This document shows positions 10,520-19,612 of a DNA stretch of 64,000 bases, piece by piece. Numbering within the stretch: position 1 is the stretch's first letter; the number at the start of each line of letters is the position of its first letter. The stretch is from assembly GCA_039621445.1 (NCBI GenBank), contig CP154957.1:33944843-34008842 (forward strand), written 5' to 3'. Below the pieces are notes generated by a model, which was not told the DNA's origin, ran no database searches, and saw nothing but the letters and a program-made list of their open reading frames with translations. Both the position numbers and the translations under genes were made by a program. This DNA is from Euglena gracilis (taxonomy: Eukaryota; Euglenida; Euglenophyceae; Euglenales).

Positions 10520-10626
10520 AGAAAAAGCGGGGTCCGATCACAATTCCCGGTGGAGAAACGGGGGGCCCCGTTGGCGCCCCCGTTTCTCCACCGGGAATCG
10601 TGATCGGACCCCGCTTTTTTCTTAAA
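10520..10626. repeat. Inverted repeat, about 45-bp arms
   Basis: Arms AAAAAGCGGGGTCCGATCAC.ATTCCCGGTGGAGAAACG and the reverse complement surround a GGGGGCCCCGTTGGCGCCCC centre. Only one or two mismatches are visible between the arms. It adjoins the recombinase unit that begins at 10622. Confidence 0.8.
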
Positions 10627-11685
10627 ACCGTTAACCAAGTTCACGGGCTTCCTCGCAGTAGGCAAGCGCTTCCTAACGAGATGCCTAGGGGGTCAAAAAT
10701 CGCGTTTTTGGCGTTCACGGGTGAACTTTGGCCGTTCACGGGTGCCGTAGTGCGCACCCGTGAACGGAATTTCCGTCCACGGCTGCCGTGCGTGCACCCG
10801 TGAACCGACCACGGTTGCGCAAGGTGTTACCCGTGATCGGAATTTGAATTTTTTGGGTTGTTTACATTTGTGTTTCTGTCTGTCCTCTGCTTTTCCCCAC
10901 AGTCCGATGAAGCGTTTTGCCAACATGATGGAAGCACAGATGCCCCGCCCCCCCAACGTAGATGAATTTTTGGCTGTTTTACGTGGTGCCAGCTCCCTAG
11001 GAGCTGCTGCAGTGGATGCCCTTTTAGGCAGTCTCCCCACCGGTGGTCAAAATTGTGACTTGGGCCCCAAGAACCATGCCGCAGTAAAGTGTTTTTTGGA
11101 GTATATAGATTTTTGCAACCGGCATGGCGTTGTTTTTGGCTCTTTGGACGAAGTTTTGGTGGGATGGGCCAGATGGTGAGTTGATGCTCGTGAACTTTTC
11201 AAGACGCAGCAGGAAGCCGATGCCTGGGTCCAGACAAGGCAGGAGAAGGTAGGAAAAGATGGGCGCCTTCGCTCCATGCCAGTGTCCAGTTTTCGGACCT
11301 ATGTAAATGCTGTAAGCAACATTTACAAGGCATTGGCTCGCGTTTATGCCATCATTGTACCATCGTCCCACTTCCCGCAGTTCAATGCGTTGATGAAGCC
11401 ACTCGTCACGCACGAAAGGTCCAAAAAAGCAACGGAGGCCAAGGATGGGTTGACAAACACAGTTTTGCAGGCGGACGAGTTGCTCATAGTTTTGAAGGCT
11501 GCCGAAGGGAACACACCATTTTTGGTCCAAAGGAGGAATGTCCTTTTATTATTTTATGTAAAACTCCGTCCACAGGTGCGCATATGTGAAAACGGGGTCC
11601 GTTCACAGGTGCCGTAGTGCGCACCCGTGAACGCACCCCGTTTCCTCACGTGGGGAAGCCCGTGAGCGGTTCACGGTTTTTATAC
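10622..11685 (+). mobile_element. Tyrosine-recombinase unit, copy 1 (decayed)
   Basis: The left end AAAACCGTTAACC..GTTCACGGGCTTCC (10622-10655) is the inverted match of the right end (about 11650-11685, best preserved in copy 2 at 13875-13915). Palindromic GTTCACGGGTGCCGTAGTGC.GCACCCGTGAAC blocks lie inside both ends (10734-10768 and 11608-11633). Between them is the recombinase pseudogene. The right inner block has lost about 35 bp relative to copy 2. Inverted ends plus a tyrosine recombinase recall DIRS-like or ciliate Tec-like elements, whereas simple Cryptons usually lack them (established for those families; assignment here is inference). Confidence 0.6.
10907..11551 (+). pseudogene. Tyrosine recombinase, copy 1, stop codon inside
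   Basis: Follows a pyrimidine-rich CAG acceptor (TTTTCCCCACAG), so the frame is probably a downstream exon. It is about 95% identical to the copy at 12948. A TGA at 11177-11179 replaces a TGC Cys codon (GWARW then stop). A 6-bp in-frame deletion follows near 11370, and the sequence diverges after QRRNVLLL, just before the first catalytic arginine motif. No catalytic residue survives, so the copy is inactive. Confidence 0.75.
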
Positions 11686-11687
11686 AC

Positions 11688-11796
11688 AAATTGTGGCTGA
11701 GCCCAGATTTCAGCCTGAAAACGTGTTCAGCCAGGGGCCCCCGAAGGGGGCCCCTGAACACGTTTTCAGGCTGAAATCTGGGCTCAGCCACAATTT
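11688..11796. repeat. 51-bp-arm palindrome with GAA apex
   Basis: The left arm (11688-11742) and right arm (11746-11796) are exact reverse complements except for a 4-bp CCAG insertion in the left arm. The centre reads CCCCC-GAA-GGGGG. The right arm overlaps the left end of the element starting at 11786 (AGCCACAATTTG). Confidence 0.9.
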
Positions 11797-11912
11797 GTTT
11801 AAAAACGTTTTCAGAGCCCGCCAAATGCCTGCCCTGAAATTCGTGGTCATGATTCACGCAAGGGGTCAAAAACGGCAATTTGTGAAATTCGGACCCAAAA
11901 AACGGCGCCCTC

Positions 11913-12052
11913 ACTGAAAACGTGCCTGAACCCGGATGCCTTCACTGAAAACGTGTCATTGACACAAATGCCCTCACTGAAAACGTGCCTGAACCCGGAT
12001 GCCTTCACTGAAAACGTGTCATTGCCACAAATGCCCTCACTGAAAACGTGTC
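11913..12052. repeat. Subterminal array of CTCACTGAAAACGTG units
   Basis: Alternating units CCTGAACCCGGATGCCTTCA, CTGAAAACGTGTCATTG and CACAAATGCCCTCACTGAAA. The same array is reproduced at 14138-14285 in the same orientation, so the two are direct, not inverted, repeats inside the inverted ends. Confidence 0.8.
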
Positions 12053-12104
12053 ACCCCCCCCCCCTTTTTCTTCTTTTTTTCTTTTTTCCCGCAGCCCTGC
12101 CAAT

Positions 12105-12394
12105 ATGGCCAAACGCACGGCAAACTTTGTGAATGGTCTTTTGCCACCTCCCCCTAGGACGGACCCCCTTCATGGCACCTTGCTGGCACAGGGCAACACA
12201 AAGAAAAAGTCCGGCTCCGTAGGTGCAGAGCTTGCTGCTGTTGCCAACTGTTTGGAGTTCGCCAAACTGTGTCAACATCGGCAAGCCTGTTAACCTGAGC
12301 TGGATGCTTTCTTTGTTGCCTGGACGGGATGGGAGCTGGAACCCAGCCTGTTGTTCGATGAGGCGAGCGTCATCGAACAGTGTGTGGTTCCCTG
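12105..12394 (+). pseudogene. Element-borne reading frame, copy 2
   Basis: Follows a strong acceptor (TTTTTTCCCGCAG). ATG at 12105 begins MAKRTANFVNGLLPPPP and runs through KKKSGSVGAELAAVANCLEF to a TAA after HRQAC (12291-12293). The homologous frame (FFVAWTGWELEPSLLFDEAS) continues in phase and ends at a second stop near 12394. Relative to copy 1 it lacks 57 bp in frame. Family unknown. Confidence 0.5.
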
Positions 12395-12606
12395 ACCAAC
12401 CCCCTGTGCCTCGTGCTGTGTCCCGACAGCCAATAAAACACGAGAAATGTGGTTTTTGTGGTGTTGCCATTCCAAAAATCCAAATTGTGTGGAGCTGAAC
12501 AAAGTTGTCTGTGACGCCATAGGTGTAGGAACAATTTTTTCCCGGGGGGGGGCGAGCCAAAAAAATTTTCTTGGAACAACCAAAATGTATTTTTTTCTGT
12601 CCTACT

Positions 12607-12722
12607 GGCCCCGAAGGGGCCGAGACCATGGGTTTTTTTTGTCTTGGACCTCCCTCCCCCCCCCCCCCGGGGGGTGGGTAGGGGCTGGTGGGTACATCTT
12701 TTTTTTTGGCGCCAAAGGCGCC
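12607..12722. repeat. G/C-run block with two short hairpin apices
   Basis: GGCCCCGAAGGGGCC (12607-12621) and GGCGCCAAAGGCGCC (12708-12722) are perfect hairpins with 3-base loops, separated by a C-run/G-run palindrome. Confidence 0.6.
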
Positions 12723-12747
12723 GAAAATTTTGGAAAAGCTGCTACTT

Positions 12748-13915
12748 TTGGCGTTCACGGGTGAACTTTGGCCGTTCACGGGTGCCGTAGTGCGCACCCG
12801 TGAACGGAATTTCCGTCCACGGCTGCCGTGCGTGCACCCGTGAACCGACCACGGTTGCGCAAGGTGTTACCCGTGATCGGAATTTGAATTTTTTGGGGTT
12901 TTTAACATTTGTGTTTCTGTCTGTCTGCTGCTTTTCCCCACAGTCCGATGAAGCGTTTTGCCAACATGATGGAAGCACAGATGCCCCGCCCCCCCAACGT
13001 AGATGAATTTCTGGCTGTTTTACGTGGTGCCAGCTCCCTAGGAGCTGCTGCAGTGGATGCCCTTTTAGGCAGTCTCCCCACCGGTAGTCAAAATTGTGAC
13101 TTGGGCCCCAAGAACCATGCCGCAGTAAAGTGTTTTTTGGAGTATATGGATGTTTGCAACCGGCATGGCATTGTTTTTGGCTCTTTGGACGAAGTTTTGG
13201 TGGGATGGGCCAGATGGTGCGTTGATGCTCATGAACTTTTCAAGACGCAGCAGGAAGCCGATGCCTGGGTCCAGACAAGGCAGGAGAAGGCAGGAAAAGA
13301 TGGGCGCCTTCGCTCCATGCCAGTGTCCAGTTTTCGGACCTATGTAAATGCTGTAAGCAACATTTACAAGGCATTGGCTCCCGTTTATGCCATCATTGTA
13401 CCATCGTCTGTGTCCCAGTTCCCGCAGTTCAATGCGTTAATGAAGCCACTCGTCACGCACGAAAGGGCCAAAAAGGCAATGGAGGCCAAGGGTGGGTTGA
13501 CAAACACAGTTTTGCAGGCGGACGAGTTGCTCACAGTTTTGAAGGCTGCCGAAGGGAACACACCATTTTGGGTCCAAAGGAGGAATGTACTTTTGTTGGG
13601 GTACACCACCGGATACCGAGTGTAGTTTCTTCGTCGGTTGGTGGTCGAAAGTTTCAAGCCGCAAATTATGGACGGGCGAAAATCGTACAGCATCGTCGTG
13701 GGCACAATGAAAAACTTTCTTCCCTACTGCATAAATATTTTCCCTTTTTTAAAGGCAAAATTCCGTCCACGGCTGCCGTGCGTGCACCCGTGAACCGACC
13801 ACGGGTGCGCATATGTGAAAACGGGGTCCGTTCACGGGTGCCGTAGTGCGCACCCGTGAACGCACCCCGTTTCCTCACGTGGGGAAGCCCGTGAACGGTT
13901 AACGGTTTTAAGACT
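12748..13915 (+). mobile_element. Tyrosine-recombinase unit, copy 2 (nested)
   Basis: Left inner blocks at 12748-12860: GTTCACGGGTGCCGTAGTGC (A) then CCGTCCACGGCTGCCGTGCG (B). Right blocks at 13761-13915: B then A, then GAAGCCCGTGAACGG and TTAACGGTTTTAAG. The A-B...B-A order places two palindromic motifs at each end. The outer left end seen in copy 1 at 10622 is missing here. The tail after 13900 (AAGACTTTTAAAGTCTCG through CCCAAACACGGTTTC) is repeated at 16245-16290. Confidence 0.6.
12948..13738 (+). pseudogene. Tyrosine recombinase, copy 2, truncated by a stop
   Basis: The frame opens after TTTTCCCCACAG with ATG at 12948 and runs 225 codons to TAG at 13623. Residues 1-175 form a helical segment like the core-binding (SAM-like) domain of phage-integrase-family recombinases. 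From about residue 185, LQADELLTVLKAAEG leads to RRNVLLLGYTTGYRV, which matches the start of the catalytic domain and contains the first catalytic Arg (the R of TGYR). In the same frame after TAG, coding-like sequence continues for about 35 codons (FLRRLVVESFK, GTMKNFLP). The HxxR and Tyr motifs are absent, so the copy cannot be catalytic. Crypton, DIRS or Ngaro affinity is not settled. Confidence 0.7.
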
Positions 13916-13950
13916 TTTAAAGTCTCGAAATCGGCCCAAACACGGTTTCT
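13905..13950. repeat. 40-bp segment shared with 16245-16290
   Basis: TTAAGACTTTTAAAGTCTCG followed by AAATCGGCCCAAACACGGTT occurs in both places. At 16205-16290 it is part of a larger inverted repeat (GAAACCGTGTTTTGGGC and its complement). Confidence 0.75.
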
Positions 13951-14376
13951 TTGTGTAAAGCGTGTCGTGTGCCGTGATGTCCGCCACTCTGTTTCGTTGT
14001 GCTCCAAGGCAACCTAGCCTTCTGTTGTGTTGTAGAGTGCCCCCGACCCGCCTCACTGGTTGAGGACCACCCGGCCTCGCAACCACACACCGATTTTTCA
14101 TGATACTGTTTTTGGCTTTTTACTCAGGGTTGCCACAGATGCCCTCACTGAAAACGTGCCTGAACCCGGATGCCTTCACTGAAAACGTGTCATTGACACA
14201 AATGCCCTCACTGAAAACGTGCCTGAACCCAGATGCCTTCACTGAAAACGTGTCATTGCCACAAATGCCCTCATTGAAAACGTGTTCATGACCACGAATT
14301 TCAGGGCAGGCATTTGGCGGGCTGAACAGGTTTTTAATGACCACACACAACGGGGTCCATCCCCACCCAGTGTCTA

Positions 14377-14506
14377 CCATGCCCCCCCCATATAAGACCC
14401 CCCCTCGGGAGCCAAAATCCTAGGGGGGGGCCTAGGCCCCCCAGGCCCGGCCAAAGGGCCGGCCTTTGGCCGGCCAGGGGGGGGGTCTTATATGGGGGGG
14501 GCATGG
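14377..14506. mobile_element. TA-flanked 130-bp miniature element
   Basis: CCATGCCCCCCCCATATAAG then ACCCCCCC forms about 28 bp of inverted end matched exactly at the right by GGGGGGGTC, TTATATGGGGGGGGCATGG. TA lies immediately outside both ends (14375-14376, 14507-14508). The centre is a further palindrome (GGCCGGCCTTTGGCCGGCC). No coding capacity. Confidence 0.8.
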
Positions 14507-14567
14507 TAAGTCCCCAAAGGGTAGAGAAATGTTCCTAAACCCAAGACATGTTTGATTTCCGCCAAAA

Positions 14568-14706
14568 AAAAAGGTCGATTAACTGGGGGGCACAAGCGAT
14601 TAACCGTTTTCCGATTAACCATGGTTAATTGTCCCCCCCACAAACGATCGATTAACTGGGGGGGTCACAAGCGATTAACCGTTTTTCGATTAACCATCCA
14701 ACCCTG
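14568..14706. repeat. hAT-like GATTAACC repeat, copy e
   Basis: Almost identical to 9056-9192, ending TTCGATTAACCATCCAACCC TG. Confidence 0.65.
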
Positions 14707-14819
14707 GTTGGACTTCTTACAACCCTGAACAATTCAGTGAACACATGAAGTCTTTTGTGGCAGTGTCATCTTTGAAAAATTTTTGGGAGGTTGTTTTTTT
14801 TTTTTGAAAGACCATTGCT

Positions 14820-15110
14820 CAGAGGGGGTGCTACCCCCGTGACCCCCCCGTGACCCCCCCCGTGACCCGCCCGTGACCCGAGAATCGAGCCTTCAATTTT
14901 CATACAATGCATCAACCTTCATCACTTCCGCCTTTCTTTTCATTCATCATTTCAGCCTGCTTTTTGATGTAGGTGGCGTTTTTGGTCGCTTTTCATCAAT
15001 TTTCTTGTTCAAACCATCGAAAATTTGCCTTGACATGGTCTAAAAATGGAAATAAATGCCAAGATTTGAGGTGAAAATTTTTTCGACCCAAACAATGGCT
15101 TCTTTGCCAT
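14820..15110. other. CCCCCCGTGAC repeats, no gene
   Basis: CCCCCGTGAC is repeated four or five times at 14834-14880, and again at 16448-16482. The rest is unremarkable A/T-rich sequence. Confidence 0.5.
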
Positions 15111-15295
15111 ATGAATTTGACCGGCTCATTGCGGAAATTGGTGATGGACTTTTTGGTGGTCGCTAGCGACCAGTCGCTAGCGACCAAGTCTACTGACCAT
15201 TGGTGGTCGGGCCGACCACCAATTTTCAGTTTACCCTCCCTCTAAAAAATTTTTAAGCCCCCCTCCAAAAATTTTTTCCCAAATGCCTTCCAAAA
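15110..15295. repeat. GCTAGC-family repeat, best preserved copy
   Basis: GGCTCATTGCGGAAATTGGT, GGTGGTCGCTAGCGACCAGT, CGCTAGCGACCAAG, CATTGGTGGTCGGGCCGACC, then AATTTTTAAGCCCCCC. The order of blocks matches 3190-3345 and, partly inverted, 15535-16015 and 30128-30390. Confidence 0.7.
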
Positions 15296-15535
15296 CCTCC
15301 ATTCGGGGTTTAATTTTCGGGGTTAGGAAGGCAAGGATGGCCGAATTGCACTCCCTATGGCCTCCTCCGGGGGGGGGGGGGCTGCTGCCCCCCGGACCCG
15401 CCCAAAATAGCACAATCCCCTTGTGTGTGCAAGGCAAGGATGGCTGAGTCGCGCTCCGTAGTCTTATGTGAGCAAGGTAAGGATAAAGTCGCGCTATGGC
15501 TTCACAGAACAGGCGCAAAGAGAATTACTCATTTT
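15295..15535. repeat. CTGCTGCCCCCCGG palindrome and CAAGGCAAGGATGG repeats
   Basis: AGGCAAGGATGGC.GA.T.GC recurs at about 15328, 15430 and 15474. A G-run/C-run palindrome lies at 15366-15400. No gene seen. Confidence 0.5.
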
Positions 15536-16015
15536 TTTTGGTAAATTGACCCCCGAATGGAGGATTTGGAAGACATTTGGGTGGGTTTTCAGTCATTTTC
15601 CTCCAAATTTGAATGAATTTTTTGGGGGGGGGGGGGGCTTAAAAACTTTTTCGAAGGGGGGTGGACTTAAAATTGGTGGTCGGAGCGACTAGTCGCTACG
15701 ACCACCAATGGGGGGTTGGTACGCCGTGGCGAGGGGGTCCGAATAGGGGGGGGGGAGGGGGGGGTAAATGGCGTGGCGAGGTGGTCGGCGACCAGGGGGG
15801 GGAGGGGTGTACCATGGTCGCCAACAAAATTTTCGTTCAAAAAATCGCGAAAATCGCCGGTGGCGTGGCGAGGGGGTCCGGCTAGGGGGGGGGAGGGGGG
15901 GTAAATGGCGTGGCGAGGCCCTCGGAGAGGGGGGGGGGGAGGGGTGTACCAACCCCCCAATGGTCATTGGCGACTAGTCGCTAGCGACCACCAAAAAGTC
16001 CATCACCAAAAAAAT
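15535..16015. repeat. GCTAGC-family repeat with internal GGCGTGGCGAGG repeats
   Basis: Family sequence at both ends (GGTGGACTTAAAATTGGTGG at 15660; GGCGACTAGTCGCTAGCGAC at 15968) encloses direct repeats of GGCGTGGCGAGG..GTCCG followed by G-runs (15725, 15770, 15863, 15907). Confidence 0.6.
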
Positions 16016-16084
16016 CCTGAAAAATTCCTTTTCAAAAAAAATGAAAACAATGACCAATTTTGGACATAAAAATCACCCCAAAAT

Positions 16085-16295
16085 GACCACTTTTATGTGT
16101 CAAGAACTGTGTTTGGGCCAAGAGTTAGGGGAGCCCAGGGGCGGGGACCGCGGCGCCGAAGGCGCCGTGGTCGCCCCTGGGCCCCCCTAAAACCTTGGCC
16201 CAAAACACTGTTCTTGTTTGAAACCGTGTTTTGGGCGAAGATTTAAGACTTTTAAAGTCTCGAAATCGGCCCAAACACGGTTTCAACCAAAAGGC
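16085..16295. repeat. Long hairpin with GGCGCCGAAGGCGCC apex
   Basis: Arms CCCAGGGGCGGGGACCGC and its near complement surround GGCGCCGAAGGCGCC (16152-16166), itself enclosed by GGGCCAAGA..AGGGG and CCCCT...CTTGGCCC. A second inverted pair follows (GAAACCGTGTTTTGGGC at 16217; GCCCAAACACGGTTTC at 16271). Confidence 0.8.
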
Positions 16296-17283
16296 ATTTT
16301 TTTTGTTCAAAAATGGCCCAAAAATGGCCAAAAATGATTACTTTTTGGGCCCAAAAGTCACCGATTTTAGGATGCGTGCCGCCCTTCTCGTGACGGGATG
16401 CAACAACATGGATGCCGCCTCCCGACCACTCCAAAGTGGCATACTTCCCCCGTGACCCCCCCCGTGACCCCCCCGTGACCCGCACCACCCCCAGAATGCC
16501 TTCTGTGGTTCACATTCAGCTAAATTTTAAGTTTTTGAGAAATTCAGGGTTCAAAACTAAAAAAAAGACCACAAAACCGGAGACTCTATGCTTTGGGCAA
16601 AGTTTTTTTTACCAACCCCCACGCCGGGGGGGGGGGAAGGGGGGTCACACCACTTGAAAACCAGTCAGTCACTCATTTTTTTCAAACCCGGGGCGGGTTC
16701 GGTCTCAGAAATACGGCCACTCGCGGCCTTTTAACGCCAAAAACTTTTTCGACTTCGGCGTCACGGAAGCCACCGTTTCCTACTCCTGCCGTCGACCCCC
16801 GTCACTCACCCGTCATTCACGCTGAAAGAACCTCCCCCTAGACGGGTCGGTCAAAAAAAAAATCGTATGAGCATAATTTCCGCATACCATGACCCCATGA
16901 ACCCCCTTTTGTCCTTGCCAGGACCCCGGCGGGCCACCATTGTCCTCCCCCCGAGGTCAAAATTGGGGGGTCTGACAAAGTCGCGGTTAAAAACCGCGCA
17001 TTTGTCACATTGATGCTGTCGCGCTGTTTGGCGTTGCATTGTCCCCCCCAAACACAAAAGGAGTTCAAGCAACAACCACAAACCTCGCCCTCTCAAATAC
17101 GGACAAATCTTTGGTAACCATTTTGACATCGTCCCACAAAGAACACATGGAAGCTTTTCTTTTTGGTGGGGTGGCTCCCAAACTCCTTTTCCCTATTTCC
17201 TTTGCCCTTTTCCTGCTTTCCACAATTTCTTTCACTGTGTCTAGACCCGTCCATGAAAAACTTGCTGCATCAATCACAACCAC
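16295..17283. other. Upstream region of the gene model
   Basis: CCCCCCGTGAC repeats at 16448-16482 and a G-run at 16624. Both strands of 17040-17285 have open frames; the minus-strand one (about 17093-17262, TGLDTVKEIVESRKRAKEIG) is bounded by AG and GT in exon-like positions. I cannot decide whether this is coding, and no promoter motif is recognisable. Confidence 0.35.
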
Positions 17284-17367
17284 ATGAGCAATAAATCAAA
17301 GTCGCAGGCACGTGTTGTGTTGGTTGATGATGGAAAAGAAACCATTCAGATGAATTCAGTTTGGAAG
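17284..17367 (+). CDS. Exon 1 (ATG start), gene model
   Basis: ATG at 17284 opens MSNKSKSQARVVLVDDGKET and runs 28 codons to AAG followed by GTATTTG. It ends in phase 0, which matches the next exon at 17415 across a 47-bp intron with the acceptor CCCTTTTCAG. The exon is too short for a usual frame scan. Polar basic N-terminus; no signal peptide. Confidence 0.6.
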
Positions 17368-17414
17368 GTATTTGAAATCCTTTGAATCTGGGATATTTTT
17401 TTTTCCCTTTTCAG

Positions 17415-18014
17415 CTTCAAGCCCGCGCGGAAGCAACCTGTTTCCTCCCACGAAAAACTCAGATCGAAGTGAACGCTTTTGCAGAAGCCCACATTGGAGA
17501 TGGTGCCGACATAGATTCTTTGGACCTTTCTGACACGTATCACTGCACAGTGCAACAGTTACTTGCTGCAGTCAGTGAAATGCCCCTTGGGTTGCGCTCA
17601 GAGTTGGCAGCTGACCTGGTCGATATGGGAGTGCAGAGCGACGAGAGTGGTGTTGGGTCCAGCCAGAAAAAGAAAAAGAAGAAGAAGGACAAGCAGAGAG
17701 TTTCAGAAGATGAGTCTTGCGAAGGCCTTTGCGATCGACTTGTGAGGGAGCAACAAACAAGGGTGGAAACATACCACCGCACCATTCAGCAGTTTGTGGC
17801 ATTGTATGGTCAAACCCTTGAAAACTCCAAAGATTTTTCTCTGGACCAACATCCATTGGCACTTGAGACATTGCACCAAGCCGCTGAGCAGGGGGCACTT
17901 TCTTTGGAGACCATCCAGCAAATACAGGCTCTCCGTCTCCGACAGTCAGAACTTGAATTGGAGCTTGCATGCCATGCAGCTGGGAATGCACCTTTTCTCC
18001 AATCATTTTTAAAG
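17415..18014 (+). CDS. Exon 2, helical segment with poly-Lys
   Basis: 200 codons from CTTCAAGCC to TTAAAG followed by GTAGAAG. The predicted protein (LQARAEATCFLPRKT...) is mostly helical. A lysine run (KKKKKKKDK, about residue 92) follows a short acidic Ser-rich patch, which could be a nuclear localisation signal. Helices rich in Leu and Gln follow (TIQQFVALYGQ, LETIQQIQALRLRQ). Phase 0 at both ends. Confidence 0.75.
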
Positions 18015-19029
18015 GTAGAAGCATTGGGTTCGGTTTGGGTGTTTCCATAGTTTCCAAAAAAGTTGCACACCCCCAAACAGCCCGCCTCTGGCCCCAGGCA
18101 TGCCCACCTCTGGCCATTTCTTTTGCCTGGCATGTCATGAATGAAACATTGCAACCAGGGAAAGGGACCGCCAAGAGTCCCCAAACAACCAAAAAAAAAC
18201 CGTTCAAAGGTCAAAGCGAAGGAAACCCCCCATAACTGACACTGGGTTTGGAGGGTGTTCATTGGGGGTCCCTGGAAAGCAAGGAAGAATTCATTGGGGA
18301 CTTGGAACGGGGGGGGGGGGGGGGTGGGACCTCCCCCAAAGATAATTTTTTATCACCTCACAAATTGGCCATTTTGGCCCAGAATGGGCCTGGACCCCCC
18401 TGTGTTGTTCAGTTCCAAAGTGAACAATTTATTTTTTATTTTTTATTCTCTTTTTCCCGAAAAGATGGGGAAATCGACCTTTTTTCTGAAAAAAACCCAA
18501 ATTGCCAATCTTGGGGCGGTGAGAGCGGGCCAGGCTTCTTTTTAGTCAGAAGACCCCCCCTGAGAGGGTGGGGGGTGGGGGTCCCGGGGTGGCCCACATA
18601 AAATTACCATAACCCCCCCTCACTGTTCCCCCCTTACTGTTCCCATAGGGGGGACGGGAACAATGCAGTGTCAGGGCGCTTTTTGTGGAGGTTTTTCGGA
18701 GCAAGGAAGGACCCTGACTTGAAGGACCCTCGACTTGAAGGACCCCCGGAACACAGAGGGAAAAGGGATTTTTTTTGGTCGATTTCTGGTGCCCTTTTGA
18801 GTCTTACTTGGTTGGTGAGCCCACGGCCCATGGGAACGAAACCTTTTTTTTCAGATAATATCCTCAAACGGCCTGATTTTGGGGGTCCGGGGGGTCGTCC
18901 GGGTGCCGTTTTGAGGTGTAGCTGGGGCGGTGCCTTGGAGGGTGTTCGCCCCTCTTCCCCCCCCCCCGCGTCCCAAATTTTGGCCAGGCACGTTTTTTTC
19001 GTCAACCAAAAGAACAATGGGTGCTTGTC

Positions 19030-19612
19030 TGTTATCGCACGACGGACCCCCCCTTTCGGTTATCGCACGACGCCGTATTTCTGGGTGAGTTAGGGCAACA
19101 TGACCATGTTGTGCAACATGGCCATGTTGCCCTAACCCTACTCCTTCAAATAACCCCAGAAATACGGCGTCGTGCGACAACCGAAAGGGGGTGCGATACA
19201 GACAGGTACCGAAAAATGCACACAAATTTGATTGTCGCCAAAGAAAATGTGTGGGGAGTTGGGCCACAGTCTCCCCCGCGTCCCCCCCGCGTCCCCCCGC
19301 GTCCCAAATCACCCCCTTGCTGATATCTCATCAACGGACCCCCCCTTTCTGTTTTGGTACAATGCCCTTTTAGCATGCCAAGGCCTGTCTTGGCCACTTG
19401 GGAGGTTTTTTTTTGGTTTTTGAAGGGTCGGTACCAAAAGGGATTTGCCATCCTGAACAAAGAAAAACAGGGCAATTTGCCAAGAATTGACCCAAATTCA
19501 AAAAGGCTAAAGACTTCACAACAACTCCTCACCCTAACGCTGTTCATCCCAATAACCCTGCACAGTCGGAAAACAAGGCGTCGTGCTACAACCGAAAGCG
19601 GGGTCCGTCGTG
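19030..19612. mobile_element. Inverted-terminus element with nested hairpin
   Basis: The left end (GTTATCGCACGACGGACCCC, CTTTCGGTTATCGCACGACG) and the right end (19565-19612, inverse) match over about 45 bp. Inside the left part, CGCACGACGCCGTATTTCTG GG and GTTAGGGCAACATG are mirrored at 19115-19190, giving a second fold-back of about 140 bp. Middle inverted pair: TTTTGGTACAATGCC / GGTACCAAAAG. No coding frame. Confidence 0.65.

Larger units (their letters stand above)
11786..14345 (+). mobile_element. Inverted-terminus element, copy 2, with nested recombinase
   Basis: Left end 11786-11860 and right end 14282-14345 are inverted copies sharing GCCCGCCAAATGCCTGCCC followed by TGAAATTCGTGGTCATGA. 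Arrays of TGCCCTCACTGAAAACGTG units lie inside both ends (11913-12050, 14138-14285). Contents in order: broken reading frame (12105-12394), G/C-run sequence, recombinase unit (12748-13915), then a 3' segment (about 14025-14100, TTGTGTTGTAGAGTGCCCCC) shared with copy 1 at 2537-2625. It is either a host element with a nested recombinase element or one autonomous element from which copy 1 derives by deletion. Confidence 0.65.

Noticed and set aside
17093-17262. Minus-strand exon (TGLDTVKEIVESRKRAKEIG)
   Set aside because: Bounded by AG and GT, but the plus strand is also open and it lies just upstream of the plus-strand start; kept only as a remark.
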